Shown: positions 22,213 through 33,504 of the stretch, piece by piece
Position numbering within the stretch: the first letter of the stretch is position 1
Layout: the number at the start of each line of letters is the position of its first letter
Origin: Cycas panzhihuaensis
Lineage: Eukaryota; Cycadophyta
NCBI GenBank assembly: GCA_023213395.1
Contig: CM041465.1
Coordinates: 145,521,741-145,585,740 of the forward strand
DNA: 64,000 nt
Direction of reading: 5' to 3'
Program-made: the position numbers and the translations under genes
Notes under the pieces: model-generated
The model's input: the letters and a program-made list of their open reading frames with translations, nothing else
Database searches by the model: none
What the model was told of the DNA's origin: nothing

Positions 22213-22762
22213 TATAGCGTTCCCACTTGAGAAGAGGGGATGGTCTTGCCGACTTCCAGCAAGAATCTGGCCGACCACATTATTATGTTTATTCTGGCCA
22301 AACTTAATCTGTTATTCTGGCTGACTTAATGTAATATTTTAGCCAACTTCTTAATCTTTTATTCTGGCCGATCTATATGTGTTATTCTGGTCAACTCACT
22401 TAAGAAGTAGTTTAGCTGCCTATTTATAGGTGTTTTCCACCTTAGTTGAGGATAATCATTTTGTACTTTTGAATCTGCCATATTTTCAGCCTTAAGGAGC
22501 CTTTTTGGGAGGATGTCTTGCCTCAAAGAGGAAGCAAAAGACTCAGTTTTCACTCTTTGTAAATTCGGCAACTTTTGTACATATTTTACTGGTGTTATAT
22601 CATTGTAATATTCTATCTTTTGATCTTAAAACAGTAAATATTGTACATTTTACTCCAGTATTTGCTTTAATTGCTTGTTTATCTATATGAAACTCTAGAA
22701 TATTGTTCTGTGAGTGGATACTATTTGTGTTTGAGGTGTAAATTCTCTGGGGAATTCCCACA
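22213..22762 (+). repeat. W-type LTR, plus orientation, probably solo
   Basis: Starts TATAGCGTTCCC (W starts TGTAGCG) and ends GGAATTCCCACA; 550 bp. It matches, in inverse orientation, the split LTR at 23442-23913 / 32899-32970 (shared blocks: TATTTATAG, the GGAGGATG.CTTGCCTC block, TTTGAGGTGT). No primer site follows and no purine tract precedes it. The flanks GTAAG and GTAGA do not make a clean duplication. Likely a solo LTR in an intron or between genes. Confidence 0.65.
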
Positions 22763-23441
22763 GTAGAAACCCATCGCAACATTAGAACAGTGTGAACATC
22801 ACCACGGGATATAGGGAGGAAGGTTGCCTAGAGCATCCCTAGGTCTATGATATATCGAACCTAAGAAATATCCATATAAGGACCATTTGTCTAGTACAAC
22901 ATGTCCAAAGCAACACCAGTACGAAATAATAGAAACACCAAGTGGTCAAGCCACTGCAACCTCTTAAAAGACAAAGTTGTTTACATGTCAATGATAGTAA
23001 AATCCCCAAAACCATGTCAAAGCAAACTTACAATTGATGTCTTGTCCAGTGTAAGGAAAAAACTAGCGACAAGGGTTCTTCGTCCAATCTTGGGTGGCTA
23101 TTGCCTTGAATCCCTGTCCTCACTCCTTTTCAAGAGTTGATTGTCCTATGCTTGTCATTTGAAAGCCAAAGTCAAAAGGCATTGTTTGTAGAGTGCAAAT
23201 TGATACTCCGTAGCCATTTACATCCCTTTCTAAGCAGCTGTGGAGAGTCCAGATGAATCATAGGGTGTTTACGGATATATAGAGATTGTATTGAATGCAG
23301 ATTCACCTTGGAATGTATGGATGCTGGTCCAAAGAGTTAGAACCAATTGGATAGTGCCCGTACTATCATGTTTTTATAGTAGTTAGTGGAAGGTTACTAT
23401 AACATAATCAAACATTGCAACTCTTCCTACATGCAACCTTT
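22763..23441. other. Spacer between inverted W LTRs
   Basis: 679 bp with no coding domain, purine tract or primer site recognised. Confidence 0.4.
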
Positions 23442-23913
23442 TGTGGGAATTCCAAGGGGAATTCACACCTCAAACACAAATGATATCCACACACAAAACT
23501 ATCTTTTGGAGTTTGGCACAGATAAACAAGCACTAAAAGCAAATATGGAAGTAAAAAGTATAATATCCACAACTTTATGCTATAAATAGACTAAATATAA
23601 ACCTAAAATAGCACCAATAATGAATGTACAAAAGATACCAAACTTATAATAAGTAAAACTAGGTCGCCGGTTTCCACTTTGAGGTGAGGCATCCTCCCAA
23701 AAACAACTCCTTAAGGCTAAAACTATGGCAAATCTAGAACCCGAATTCATGCCCAACTCATAGGTTGAAAAGCCCTATATATCGATGACCAGAATCTAAT
23801 TAAAGAAGTTAGCAAGAAGCCATGGTTAAAGTCAGTCAAAATAAGAATTTATGTCTGCCAAAATGATGATAACTGCCTAATGAAATCGGCCAAAATAAAC
23901 AATGAAAATTGTA
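23442..23913 (-). repeat. W 3' LTR, larger part (split by element G)
   Basis: Minus-strand LTR end ...GGAATTCCCACA at 23442. It runs to 23913, where G is inserted, and resumes at 32899-32970. Total about 544 bp against 550 bp for the plus-strand copy. Confidence 0.65.
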
Positions 23914-24405
23914 TGCTGCATTCCCAATTTATAAAGAAGTCAGTTTTAGGAGAAATAGGGAAGTTGACATTTTTAGGAGATAGTCATTGCATCCTTAAAT
24001 TAGATGAAGTCAGTATTTTGAGTGGCAAGAATTAAAAGTTGGGTTTAGAAAGAGAAAATAAGACTATAAATAAAGAAGCCTCATTCATTTATGTTCATCT
24101 TGGAGAGTTTAAAATTTCATGGACTAATGACCTTGTGCCATTAGGGCACATTGTGCCAACTAGGACACCCTCGCCTTGAAGAGGGCATCATTATTTGAGG
24201 CATTCATCTAACATTTACTGTTATTATTATTATAATCTGATGTTACTACTGTAATTTCAATCATTATCCTATGGATCAGTTATTCTCTACTATTATAATG
24301 TTATTGCCGAAAAGAGTCTAATACATGCATGTTGTAATATTACTATTTGAAGGGTCTTCTATTGTGACTAGTATCATTTCTGTGACATCTATGGGCATTG
24401 TTACA
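23914..24405 (+). repeat. G 5' LTR, 492 bp
   Basis: TGCTGCATTCCCAATTT... to ...GCATTGTTACA, followed by TGGTATCAAAAT (24407-24418) as degenerate primer site. Contains TATAAATA near 24064. Paired with 32385-32893. Confidence 0.75.
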
Positions 24406-24418
24406 ATGGTATCAAAAT

Positions 24419-25439
24419 TGCATTCAGATTAAAGGAGAAATTGAGAGGTTTTGTTTTGCAGAGCATCGCCATTGGACTAAGAGCTATTAATTGCATATTT
24501 CAAACCTAGAAGCAAAAGATAAGCAAGCAGGGTATCTGTGGTTATCAACTATCTGCAAGATGTATCTGAAACTCCAAGCACTGAGAACCTGTCATAGAAT
24601 GAGGAAGAACTTGGTCTACACAAAACCAATGGAGTTGTAGCAGGTAGCATAGAGGATTGGCATTGTGGAGGAGATCACATCCAGGAGGAGACCACCCCTG
24701 GGAGGCGAGCATCGTCACATAAACTGCCATTCATTTCGATGAGCAAAACAAACAACAAGGGACTAATTCGGAGAATGGATGCAGAGAAGCACTGGTGTGC
24801 AAGGAGATAACCAGATCAACATTAGGGAATATATTAAGCAAACATCTAAAAACAATCAATAGAGCTTGTAGATGATCAGGTTACACAGGGCCACATGAGC
24901 ATCACGGTGACGAAGGAACCGCAGAAGCAAGGTTAGACACACCATCGCAGTCACAGCAGTCGCTCGATTAAATGCCAACGATGCCAGAACCATCAATTGC
25001 GCGCAGGGATTGATAAATCATAGATAAAGGTTGTGCATATTCAAAGGAAGAGTATTCAAATAAGTCAACACCCGTATATATATATATATATCCTAAAGTC
25101 ACATAAATTTAAATTACAATTGACTTTTATTTGGAGTCCACCCCAATGGGTTAGCGAATGGTCATATGGTGACCTAATGAACTAACATGACCAAGGCATA
25201 AGTCCAAAAGGAGCTTAAAACCCTTTTATTTTGTTCTATTTTCAATTTCATTTTTCAAACAGTGTACCAAGACGTTTTCATCCGCAACTCCTACTACAGG
25301 TGCTGAAATTCAATTCTATTTGAGCCGTTGGAATCCTGGTTCAAAGACGATTGATTTGGGTGGTCATACACTAGATTTTTTACCAATCTTTGGTTTAGAT
25401 TTCAATCCTAGAAGTTCCAACTCTTGTTAATAAACAAAA
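24419..25439 (+). other. G leader
   Basis: About 1 kb between primer site and gag. It contains a (TA)8 microsatellite at 25075-25091. No coding domain. Confidence 0.5.
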
Positions 25440-25944
25440 ATGGAGAACCTAGAAAAAGTAGTACAAAGGTTCTGTTTAATGGAAATTTTTCAAAGCATCT
25501 AAGATTTCTCCCTTGGAGGACGGATGACGACTACGCAATGGCTTCAACATGTTGATGAATATTATGAACTCTCCCCAGATATAGAACTTGAAATTTACAA
25601 ATCGTGTGTTCAATGATACTTGATAGGAGAAGCTCTAGATTGGTTCATTGATTGGTCAAACAAACCAAGAGTACTCAACAAATAGCTATGGTTTCAAGTT
25701 GCATTTTCCATAGCAGTTGATAAGTGGGAGTAAGATAAAGAAATTCAAAACAATGCATCTCTAGAGGATGCAAAAAGCCAACACCAAGGAGAAACACATC
25801 CTTAGAAGATGATCATCAAGAGGAGGAAGCACATCAACATCAGCCAATGCACAAGCAACGTGAAGATGCGAAAGAATTGGAGCAGGTAGATGAATAAACA
25901 AAAGAAGAGGAAGAACAAACCATTGATAAGGAGATCTAGGAAAC
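25440..25944 (+). pseudogene. G gag-like region
   Basis: From ATG 25440: MENLEKVVQRF, a TAA, then FSLGGRMTTTQWLQHVDEYYELSPDIELEIYKSCVQ, a TGA, and YLIGEALDWFIDW. This has the pattern of Ty3/gypsy capsid (a WL..A/V..YF/YEL block followed by L.G.AL.W). It is followed by a Glu/Gln-rich acidic tail (EEEAHQHQ, KEEEEQ) that is cut by A2 at 25945 and seems to continue at 31193 (QEHEAEPIQRKQHSN in another frame). At least four stops make it non-coding now. Confidence 0.6.
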
Positions 25945-26162
25945 TGATAGAAAACTAACTTGGACAGAAATGAAGATCAGAACTTGTTATTACATGGAGT
26001 CTCATTCCTCTTAAATACACATCACTGAGATGACCGTTACAAAATAGAAATGTAACTGACCTACATGAGGCTGCCAAGTGTCACAATTCCTATTTGGAGT
26101 TACATTTAAGGTGTGAGTCAACATGACCCCTCTTTGTCTAGATAAAACATTACATTTTAACA
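25945..26162 (-). repeat. A2 3' LTR, 218 bp
   Basis: Minus strand TGTTAAAATGTAATG... to ...TTTTCTATCA. Nearly identical to the 5' copy except one T/G at 26112 and a cluster of mismatches at about 25955-25969, close to the U5 end. Confidence 0.95.
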
Positions 26163-26922
26163 CCCTCTCTTAATGTTTTATCTCCAATAACCCTAGTTTG
26201 TTTCTTAGATATTGAAATCTTTCTTTTCCAAGAGATTTTGTCAGAAGATCTGCAACTTGTTCTAAAGACGGACAATATTCTAGATCAATTTCCTTGTTGT
26301 GTACTTTTTCCCTTATGAAATGATGATGAACTTTTATATGCTTGGTTCTTGCATGAAGGACTGGATTTTTAGTCAGTTTGATGGTGCTTTGATTATCACA
26401 TTTGAGAGAAATTGCTTCTTTCTGTTGTTGTTCTAAATCAAACAGAACTTGTCTTAGCCAGACACCTTCGCATGTTGTCGATGGTCGCTTTGTATTCTGC
26501 TTCAATGGAAAACAATGCAACAGTGGCTTGCTTCTTGTTACACCATGATATTGCTGAAGACCTAGAAAGAAACAGTATCCACTCGTGGACTTTCTTTGTT
26601 CCCTGTCTCCTACCCAGTCAGAGTCGCAGTATCCCGATAATTTTGCTGAACCTCCTTTTGGATACACCAATTTCAGATTTATGGTACCCTTAAGATATCT
26701 CAGAATTCTTTTTATGGCCTTCCAGTGTCTTAATTTTGGATCCTGCATATATCTGGACACAAGTCCAACTGAGTAAGATATGTCAGGCCTGGTTCTTTGT
26801 CGGTAGATCAGACTTCTGATCATTTGTCTATACAGAGTGATATTTGCTCCTTCTTCCATTTCATCTGCTATCAATTCACAATTTGTCTCCATGGGTGTGG
26901 CGCAGGGATTGCAGTTTTCCAT
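26163..26922 (-). pseudogene. A2 RNase H
   Basis: 250-residue frame from MENCNPCATPMETN: TRPDISYSVGLVSRYM, WKAIKRILRYLKGTI, CDSDWVGDREQRKSTSGY, then CDNQSTIKLTKNPVLHARTKHIKVHHHFIREKV and ADLLTKSLGKERF, ending next to the purine tract. One local scramble (SKPLLHCFPLKQNTKRPSTTCEGVW) replaces the usual STAEAEY block, so a catalytic segment is damaged although the frame is restored. Confidence 0.9.
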
Positions 26923-27009
26923 TTGGAATCTAATAAGTAGACTTTTGATGTATTTACTCTAGGATAGAGTTATATAATTATGTTGTTGTCCTATCTCCAG
27001 GCCCAGGTA

Positions 27010-27750
27010 CTAATTCAAAAGACCTAGGTCTGTCATCTCAAACTTTTGTTGAAGTTGTTCTTTTATGTCTTCAGAGCCTTCGTTATCACTACCAGTGACT
27101 AGCATATCATCAACATAAACAACAATTATTGTGACTTTGCCTTCCTTTTTCCTTATGTACAGACTGGGGTCTGAATCACAACGTTCAAAGTTGTTTTCTT
27201 CCAGAAAACGATCCAGTTTGGCGTACCAGGCTCGAGGAGCTTGTTTTAGCCCGTATAGTGCCTTTTTCAGTTTGCACACTATATTCTCTTGTCCTTCTTT
27301 AACGTATCCCTCACGTTGTTTCATGTAGACTTCTTCTTCTAGTTCTCCATTCAAAAAGGCACTCTTTACATCTGGTTGAAAGATTCTCCAGTTTTGAGTT
27401 GCAGCCAGAGCAATCACTGTTCTTACTGTATTCATTTTGGCAATAGGAGAGAAAGTTTCATCAAAGTCTACTCCGACTGTTTAAGTGTATCCTTTTGCAA
27501 CCAATCTAGCCTTATATTTTTCTATTTTGCCATTTAGCCCTTCTTTAGTCTTGTAGACCCATTTACAACTGATTGCAGATTTACTGACTAGTAATTCTAC
27601 CAATTCCCATGTCTGATTCCTTTTGATTGAGTCCATTTCATTATCCATGGCTGTTTTCCATACTTGTTCTTCTTGGGCTTCCTGAAATGTCTGAGGTTCA
27701 ACCTTGGTTAACAAGGCTTTAGGTTTTTGATTTCTTGTTCTGTGTTCCAT
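27010..27750 (-). pseudogene. A2 reverse transcriptase
   Basis: Two open parts in line: 27481-27750 ([25 protein letters not shown] ... [10 protein letters not shown], then TAA where Gln is expected) and 27010-27435 ([30 protein letters not shown] ... [19 protein letters not shown] ... YVDDMLVTG). In the conserved [11 protein letters not shown] motif the Leu is Pro (FQPDVKS). The catalytic YVDD is intact. Confidence 0.9.
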
Positions 27751-27752
27751 TA

Positions 27753-28323
27753 CATTACCTTGTCCTTCCTCAATTGTTTTAATGTACCATCTGGGCAGCT
27801 TCTTTTGTTTTTATGTGGCCTCTTCAGTACCAAGTTCTTCTGGATTGACAGTTTCATCTGTCGGTTGATTTATTATCACTTCTGTTTGATTTTGGCTGGA
27901 TGTAGGAAGAGAAATTGAAACTTCCTCTGTTGTTACCTCAGCAGCAGGTTCTTTCTCAATTTCTTGATCGATCTCTGCAATTTCTTGTTCGGCAACCTTT
28001 TCTCCTTTGTCAACTATTCTAATTTGTCCAGGTTCACTATCTCCTTCATTAAAAACTACATCTCTACTCACATAGATTTTGTTGGTTCTAGGATCTATGC
28101 ATTTGTAGGCCTTTGAATTTTTATTATATCCTATCATAATATATTCTATGCGTTTTGCATCTAATTTAGACCTTTTTTTATCTGGTATATGAACAAAGGC
28201 TTGACTCCCAAAAACTTTGAGTGAACTTACATTAGGTTTTCTGCCCGTCCAAGCTTCTTCTGGAGTGATATTTTTTAAGACCTTTGTTGGACACCAATTT
28301 ATGAGATAACATGTTGTACTCAC
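27753..28323 (-). pseudogene. A2 integrase C-terminal part and linker
   Basis: Reads TTCYLINWCPTKVL, PEEAWTGRKPNVSSLKVFGSQAF, YKCIDPRTNKIYVSRDVVFNEGD, then an acidic Glu/Thr-rich linker ending in PEELGTEEAT before a TAA at 27811-27813. Past it KKLPRWYIKTIEEGQG restores homology and leads into the RT region. Confidence 0.8.
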
Positions 28324-29430
28324 TCCTTCTGCCTAGTAGTTTTTTGGTACATCTTTTTCATAGACCATGCTTCTTGCCATTTCCATTAAGGTTCTGTTTT
28401 TTCTTTCTGCTACGCCATTTGATTGTGGTGTGTATGGAGTTGTAACGTGTCTACGGATTCCGTGAATTCAACAGTAGTTCTGGAACTCTTTTGATATATA
28501 TTCACCTCCTCAAATCGTAGAATGCATTTAATTTTTGCTTCGCCTCCATTTACGCTACGCTTTGAACTCTTTAAAAAATTCAAAAACTTCTGATTTGTTG
28601 TGGAGAAAGTAGACCCATACCTTTCGAGTAAATTCGTCAATGAAGGTCAAAAAATATCTGCATCCATTAATAGTAAGTGGTGAGATGGGACCACAGAGGT
28701 CTGTATGAATTAGCTCCAACCTTGATTCTGCTCTCTAGGTGCTTTACTTGAAAGGGAGCCAGTGTTGTTTCCCAAACTGACAACTTTTACAAACAAAATT
28801 ATCAAAGGAGATAGAAGGTAATCCATTCACCGTTTCAGAATTTGTCATTAATTTCAATGTCTCAATTGGAAGATGCCCATACTTCAAATGCTAAATTTTA
28901 TTACTAGACTTTATGACAGTACAAGATTTTTCTTTCAGATCTGGAAGTACAAGATTTGACAAAAGTTTGTATAAGTCATTACATCTCACGCCTCTTGCAA
29001 CAGTTTCACCATTTTTTTCCATGTCTAGAATACAGCAGTATCCATCTTCATCAAAGATGGTTCTCAATCCCTTTTTACTAAGTTGGGAAACTAAAAGAAG
29101 ATTCATTTTTAAATCAGGAACCAATAAAATGTTTCCCATTTTCTTGACATTTCCTTGCAAGTTGACAGGAATGGTCCCAATTCCTTTTATATCAAGAGCA
29201 TATTTATCACCCAATTTGACTGATTTATCAAGGTTATAGGGTTTCAATGTCTCAAACCAATCTTCACGACTAGTCATGTGTCTTGAAGCTCCTGAATCAA
29301 CATACCATGTGTCATTGTCTTTAAGGCTGGAAGCCAAGGCAACAATGAAGGCAGTCTCTTCTTCATCTTCATATGCTTTCTCTTTGTTGTAGCCACCAAC
29401 AGGTCTTTTCCCTTTATGAATCTCACTTCT
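28324..29430 (-). pseudogene. A2 protease and integrase core
   Basis: YNKEKAYEDEEE leads to protease WYVDSGASRHMTSREDWF (active site intact) and the integrase zinc domain, where TGG to TAG at 28891-28893 removes the Trp before HLKYGH. CKSCQFGKQHWLPF and HTDLCGP are present, as is FIDEFTRKVWVYFLHNKSE. Around 28500-28600 the second catalytic block is shifted and corrupted (CILRFEEVNIY), then YTPQSNGVAERKNRT with the catalytic Glu is good again. Confidence 0.85.
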
Positions 29431-29433
29431 TCA

Positions 29434-30282
29434 TTGAGGGCACTCATAAGGGTAATGTCCACCTTGTCCGCAGTGGTAACATATGTCAAAGATTCTACAT
29501 GCACTGGAGATGTGCCTGGTCCTTCCACAATTGAAACAAATCCTTGTGTCTCTGCTTCGTCCACATCCCCTAGAGTCTTGCCACCAGCCTCGTCCTCTGA
29601 AGTTAGGTATTATGCTTCGTCCATGGGTTTGGTTTCTGCTGCGTGAGCCCAGGTTCAATCTGGACATAAAGGCATCTTCAAATTCCGAGCAGTCTTCATA
29701 TCTCTTATTCCCTTGTTCCTGTCTCAACAGTAATCCCGTCAATTCATCGAGAGTTATTTTATTTATTTTTTCAGTATTTGTAATGATGTTGATGATTGTG
29801 TCGAAAGACTTTGGGAGCTTGGCTATTATTAGTTCTACCAGCTCTTGTTTGGAAATCAAACCTCCTGCACTTGACAAATTATTCGGTATTGAAACAACCT
29901 TGTGCATAAAATTTGTTATATTTTCATTTTCCTTCATATGCAGTCTATACAATTCTTCCTTGAGAGCAATTATTCTTGCTTTATTTTTCTGTCCATACAG
30001 GTTCTCAAGACATTTCCAAATGTCAGAGGACAAATTCAGCTTTTCAACATATATCAAAATTGAGTCAAAAATCGACATTTTCAAAATGTGCACACCTATA
30101 TTGTTTCTTTCTTCCCAGTTGGCCAACTTAGCATGTGAGTCCTTTGGACAAGTCTCAGTCCCAATTGTAATATTCCAAGCATTTTTTATTTTTAAAACAG
30201 TTTCTACTTTAATTTTCCAAACATGATAATTTGAATCAGTCAATTTTTCTGATTTTGGCAGAGAAAAAAGACTTGAAGCCAT
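29434..30282 (-). pseudogene. A2 gag
   Basis: Starts MASSLFSLPKSEKLTDSNYHVW at 30282, open for 283 residues. It carries an Arg/Gly-rich basic segment and two CX2CX4HX4C zinc knuckles (CFNCGRTRHISSAC and CYHCGQGGHYPYEC), both with their metal ligands. A TGA at 29431-29433 ends it; the frame then continues into protease, as expected for a single gag-pol polyprotein. This is the best preserved gag of the family in the window. Confidence 0.88.
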
Positions 30283-30974
30283 TTTGATGACTAAGATCTT
30301 GAGAGGCAGTGTAGACCGTGCAGTGCAGTTCCGTCTTAAATTGAACTTGTACGGAATTGTACGAAATGTACCTCGAAAGAAAGGTTATGAGATGAGGATC
30401 CCGGATCTGGTATTAGTTTTCCAAAACAGTTTACGGATGAGGAGAAAATCGACCCGAATGACTGGAAAACGTAGTTAGGGCAAAACATGTTTTTGCTTGT
30501 AATTTGAAAAATACTTCATAGAATTCCTCAAAGTCCGTCACAAAACTTTTGTAGTACCCAGACACTAAGTTTACAACATATTTGATTCAGGAATTTTGAA
30601 AAATTTGGAAGAAATTTACTAAAGTACCTCCAAACCCGCGCGACTGATAAAGGGGCAAAAACTCTGTCAAAACTTCTTCAAATGGCATTGATCCTAAAGG
30701 AAAAGTTGAAGAGGAGGTCAAGATCTACTTGCTGGCCAAATTTCAGCTCAATCTGAGATGTTTGAATTTTCTAGTCCGTACAGTTGTATGGTTTTGTACA
30801 GTGACCGTACGGTACTTCCTATTGTCTTCAGGTCTACTTTTGGACGTGCTGGATCCTTCACCTCACTTTCAATTTGTCTCCTGTGTTGCAGGCTTCCTTG
30901 TCTCTCTCAGAACAGACTCTATTACACACAAAGGACCCTCTCTCAAGCAGGCAGGATGACCTACTCTGATACCA

Positions 30975-31192
30975 TGATAGAAAACCCGGCTTGCAGTAAA
31001 TGAAGATCAGAACTTGTTATTACATGGAGTCTCATTCCTCTTAAATACACATCACTGAGATGACCGTTACAAAATAGAAATGTAACTGACCTACATGAGG
31101 CTGCCAAGTGTCACAATTCCTATTTGGAGTTACATTTAAGGGGTGAGTCAACATGACCCCTCTTTGTCTAGATAAAACATTACATTTTAACA
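30975..31192 (-). repeat. A2 5' LTR, 218 bp
   Basis: Pair of 25945-26162, abutting TGGTATCAGAGT. TATA-like TTTAAGAGG lies on the minus strand near 31040. The 681-nt leader 30283-30962 separates it from gag. Confidence 0.95.
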
Positions 31193-32384
31193 AAAACCTT
31201 GCAAGAACATGAAGCAGAACCAATCCAAAGGAAACAACATAGCAACATTGAAGACACAAAGTAGGAGAAGATGAGGAAAGGTCATTTGGTACCTAATGAG
31301 ATGCTAGTTGAGATCGAAGAAGAGTCTGAAAAAGAACCTACGTCAAATACAAAAGGAGTCGTGAATCCCTCAAAGTACTTGCCATGGTTCTTAATCCTAT
31401 TTCACAAATGCAAATTTCACTTGGTAGTTTCATCTATCCTCTCTCATTTCCATGCTCAATAGTTTTAGAGAGACCCCCTTTCCCTTATCCCATATCTATC
31501 CAAACTCCTAAACCCCTTATCTCCAAATACTTTATAGGATGCATCCCAATTCTCTTTTACAACCCTAGTTCGATTCTCTATTTACTTGTTCCCTCATCCC
31601 TAGAGACTCCCCTTAACAAGACCCCTTATAAAAACTCATCTTGTCTGTCCAGCCTTCCACACTTATATACCACCAATGCTATTTATTTCCATTAAGTCCT
31701 TCATATAGTTCTACCCTTTATTTCTGAACCCTCATTAAAATCCTTTTTCCCACAAAGAGTGTCTATCCCTAAACCCACATTTGTCTTTTTCCCTAGAATA
31801 CTCTACTGGTCCAACCAACAAAGTACTAACCCCAAACCCTATTCAAATCAATTCCCAATCCTCATATACATCCTACTATATATCTTTTTTATCCTTGTTT
31901 CCTACATTTTCAAACCTATTATTGATCACCTCATAGAACCCCACCATGCAATCACCAATGTATGATCATTATGATCAATTCTTTTCTAGACACCTGAAAA
32001 CATCATCATAACTTCCCTCACAAAATTTCCCAATATTCTCACCACCTCTCATCCCCTAAGCAATGTCATTTGAGAACAAAATGTGCAATCACAACATAGA
32101 ATCATGGCCAAGGATCATCAGCACCACATAGGTCCTAGGATCGCTTCTATATGAGACAGAATACAATTGACAAGTCTTGAACACAAACATCTGCAGGTTT
32201 AGGTTACATGTCATTTATCTCCAATATAAGCCAGCAAATTGGATCAAATTTTTATGATGTACAGGACTTAACAGATGGCAAAAGAACTTGACAAAGCAAA
32301 ACAAAGCAGCTCAACATGCAACTACCCATACTTCAAGGGCAAAGTATTTTAAGGCCGTCAGGGGGGGATGGTGGGGGTGGGGGT
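31193..32384 (+). other. G interior downstream of A2, with polypurine tract
   Basis: About 1.2 kb. It begins with acidic gag-tail-like sequence, then a C/T-rich non-coding stretch (31370-31990). Ends with a G-rich tract (32361-32384) directly before the 3' LTR. No pol domain on either strand. Confidence 0.6.
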
Positions 32385-32893
32385 TGTTACATTCCCAATT
32401 TATGAAGAAGTTGGTTTTAGGAGAAATAAGGAAGTCGGTATTTTTAGGAGAATAGTCATTGCATCCCTAAATTAGATGAAGTCAAAATTTTGAGGAGAGA
32501 GAATTAAAAGCTAGGTTTAGAGGAGAAAATAAGGCTATAAATAGAGGAGACTCACTCATTTATGTTCATTTTGGAGAATTTAATATTTTATGAACTAATG
32601 ACGTTGCGCCATAAGGGCATGTTGTGTCAACTGGGAGGACACCCTCACTTTGAAGAGGGCATCATTATCTAAGACGTTCACCTAACATTACTATTATTGT
32701 TATTATTATTATTATTATTATTATATGTTGTTACTGTTGCAATTTCAATTATTATCCTAAGGATTAGTTATTCTTTGTTATTATACTGTTATTGTTGAAA
32801 AGTGTCAGATACATCCATGCTATGATATTACTATTTGAAGGGTCTTTTGTTGTGACTATTATCATTTCTATGACGTGTATGGGCACCGCTACA
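32385..32893 (+). repeat. G 3' LTR, 509 bp
   Basis: TGTTACATTCCCAATTT... to ...CACCGCTACA. Includes a (TTA)n microsatellite at about 32699-32724 that is shorter in the 5' copy. Confidence 0.75.
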
Positions 32894-32898
32894 CTGTA

Positions 32899-32984
32899 TA
32901 ATGAAGTCAACAAGAATAAACAGTGAAGACTTACATAATGAAGTCGGTCATCTGGAGTAGAAACGCTACAAGTCCCTCCCCCTA
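32899..32984 (-). repeat. W 3' LTR start and its polypurine tract
   Basis: On the minus strand TGTAGCGTTTCTACTCC starts at 32970; the preceding TAGGGGGAGGGACT (32971-32984) is a polypurine tract, showing this is a 3' LTR whose interior lay to the right. That interior is cut at 32992 by element H. 32894-32898 (CTGTA) is the right target duplication of G. Confidence 0.65.
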
Positions 32985-32992
32985 AAATCATG

Positions 32993-33504
32993 TGTAGTGG
33001 GCCTAGATCCTCAACCAACAAACAAAGATAGTATTTCCAGCAAATAGCATACATTTACAGCAATAATTCTTTATAAAATATCATTCAGCAGACATAGTTC
33101 ATCCATCCATGCAAGATAACTTCCATACATTGAAAAAATAATAGCCAAATTTGAAGTAAAAAACAATAATAACAGAATAATAGAACATAATGCAATGTCC
33201 TGCAGTAAAGTAACCCTCTACAAGGCAAGAGCAGTCCTCCAAGGAGGCACAAGGCCCTAATGGCACGAGGCCATTATCCCAAGTAATAATAAATTCTCCT
33301 AGATTGTTTTACAAATGATCAAGGCTTTCTATTTATAGCCTTCATTTCTCTCTCAAAAGCCAACTCCTAACTCTCTCTCTAAAAAAACTGACTTCATAAT
33401 AAAATATAATAAATGATTAATTCTTTAATCCTCCTAAAACCAACTTCATAATAATAATTCCCTCTACAGAAAACCAATTTCCTCTTCCTTTTGGGAATGC
33501 TACA
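32993..33504 (-). repeat. H 3' LTR, 512 bp
   Basis: Minus strand TGTAGCATTCCC... to ...CCCACTACA. Preceded on that strand by TTTGAGGGCAAAGCATG, a likely polypurine tract. Related to the Z1 LTR. Confidence 0.75.

Larger units (their letters stand above)
25945..31192 (-). mobile_element. A2: complete but inactive family-A copia element, 5248 bp
   Basis: Two 218-bp LTRs (25945-26162 is the 3' LTR, 30975-31192 the 5' LTR). Flanks GAAAC (25940-25944) and AAAAC (31193-31197) match 4 of 5. Primer site is the complement of 30963-30974; the purine tract AAGAGAGGG adjoins the 3' LTR at 26163. gag-pol is broken by scattered stops and at least one frameshift. Inserted in the gag tail of G. Confidence 0.95.
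23914..32893 (+). mobile_element. G: LTR element with gag only (TR-GAG-like), split by A2
   Basis: LTRs at 23914-24405 (492 bp) and 32385-32893 (509 bp) share ends and sequence; they differ in a (TTA)n tract and many substitutions. Flanks TTGTA (23909-23913) and CTGTA (32894-32898) match 4 of 5. A primer-like TGGTATCAAAAT follows the first LTR and a G-rich tract (32361-32384) precedes the second. With A2 removed the interior is about 2.7 kb and holds a gypsy-type gag and no protease, RT or integrase. It must have moved with enzymes made elsewhere. Confidence 0.75.

Noticed and set aside
31271-31965. Several short plus frames in the C/T-rich interior of G
   Set aside because: Low-complexity Pro/Ser/Phe-rich; no pol or gag motif, so treated as non-coding.
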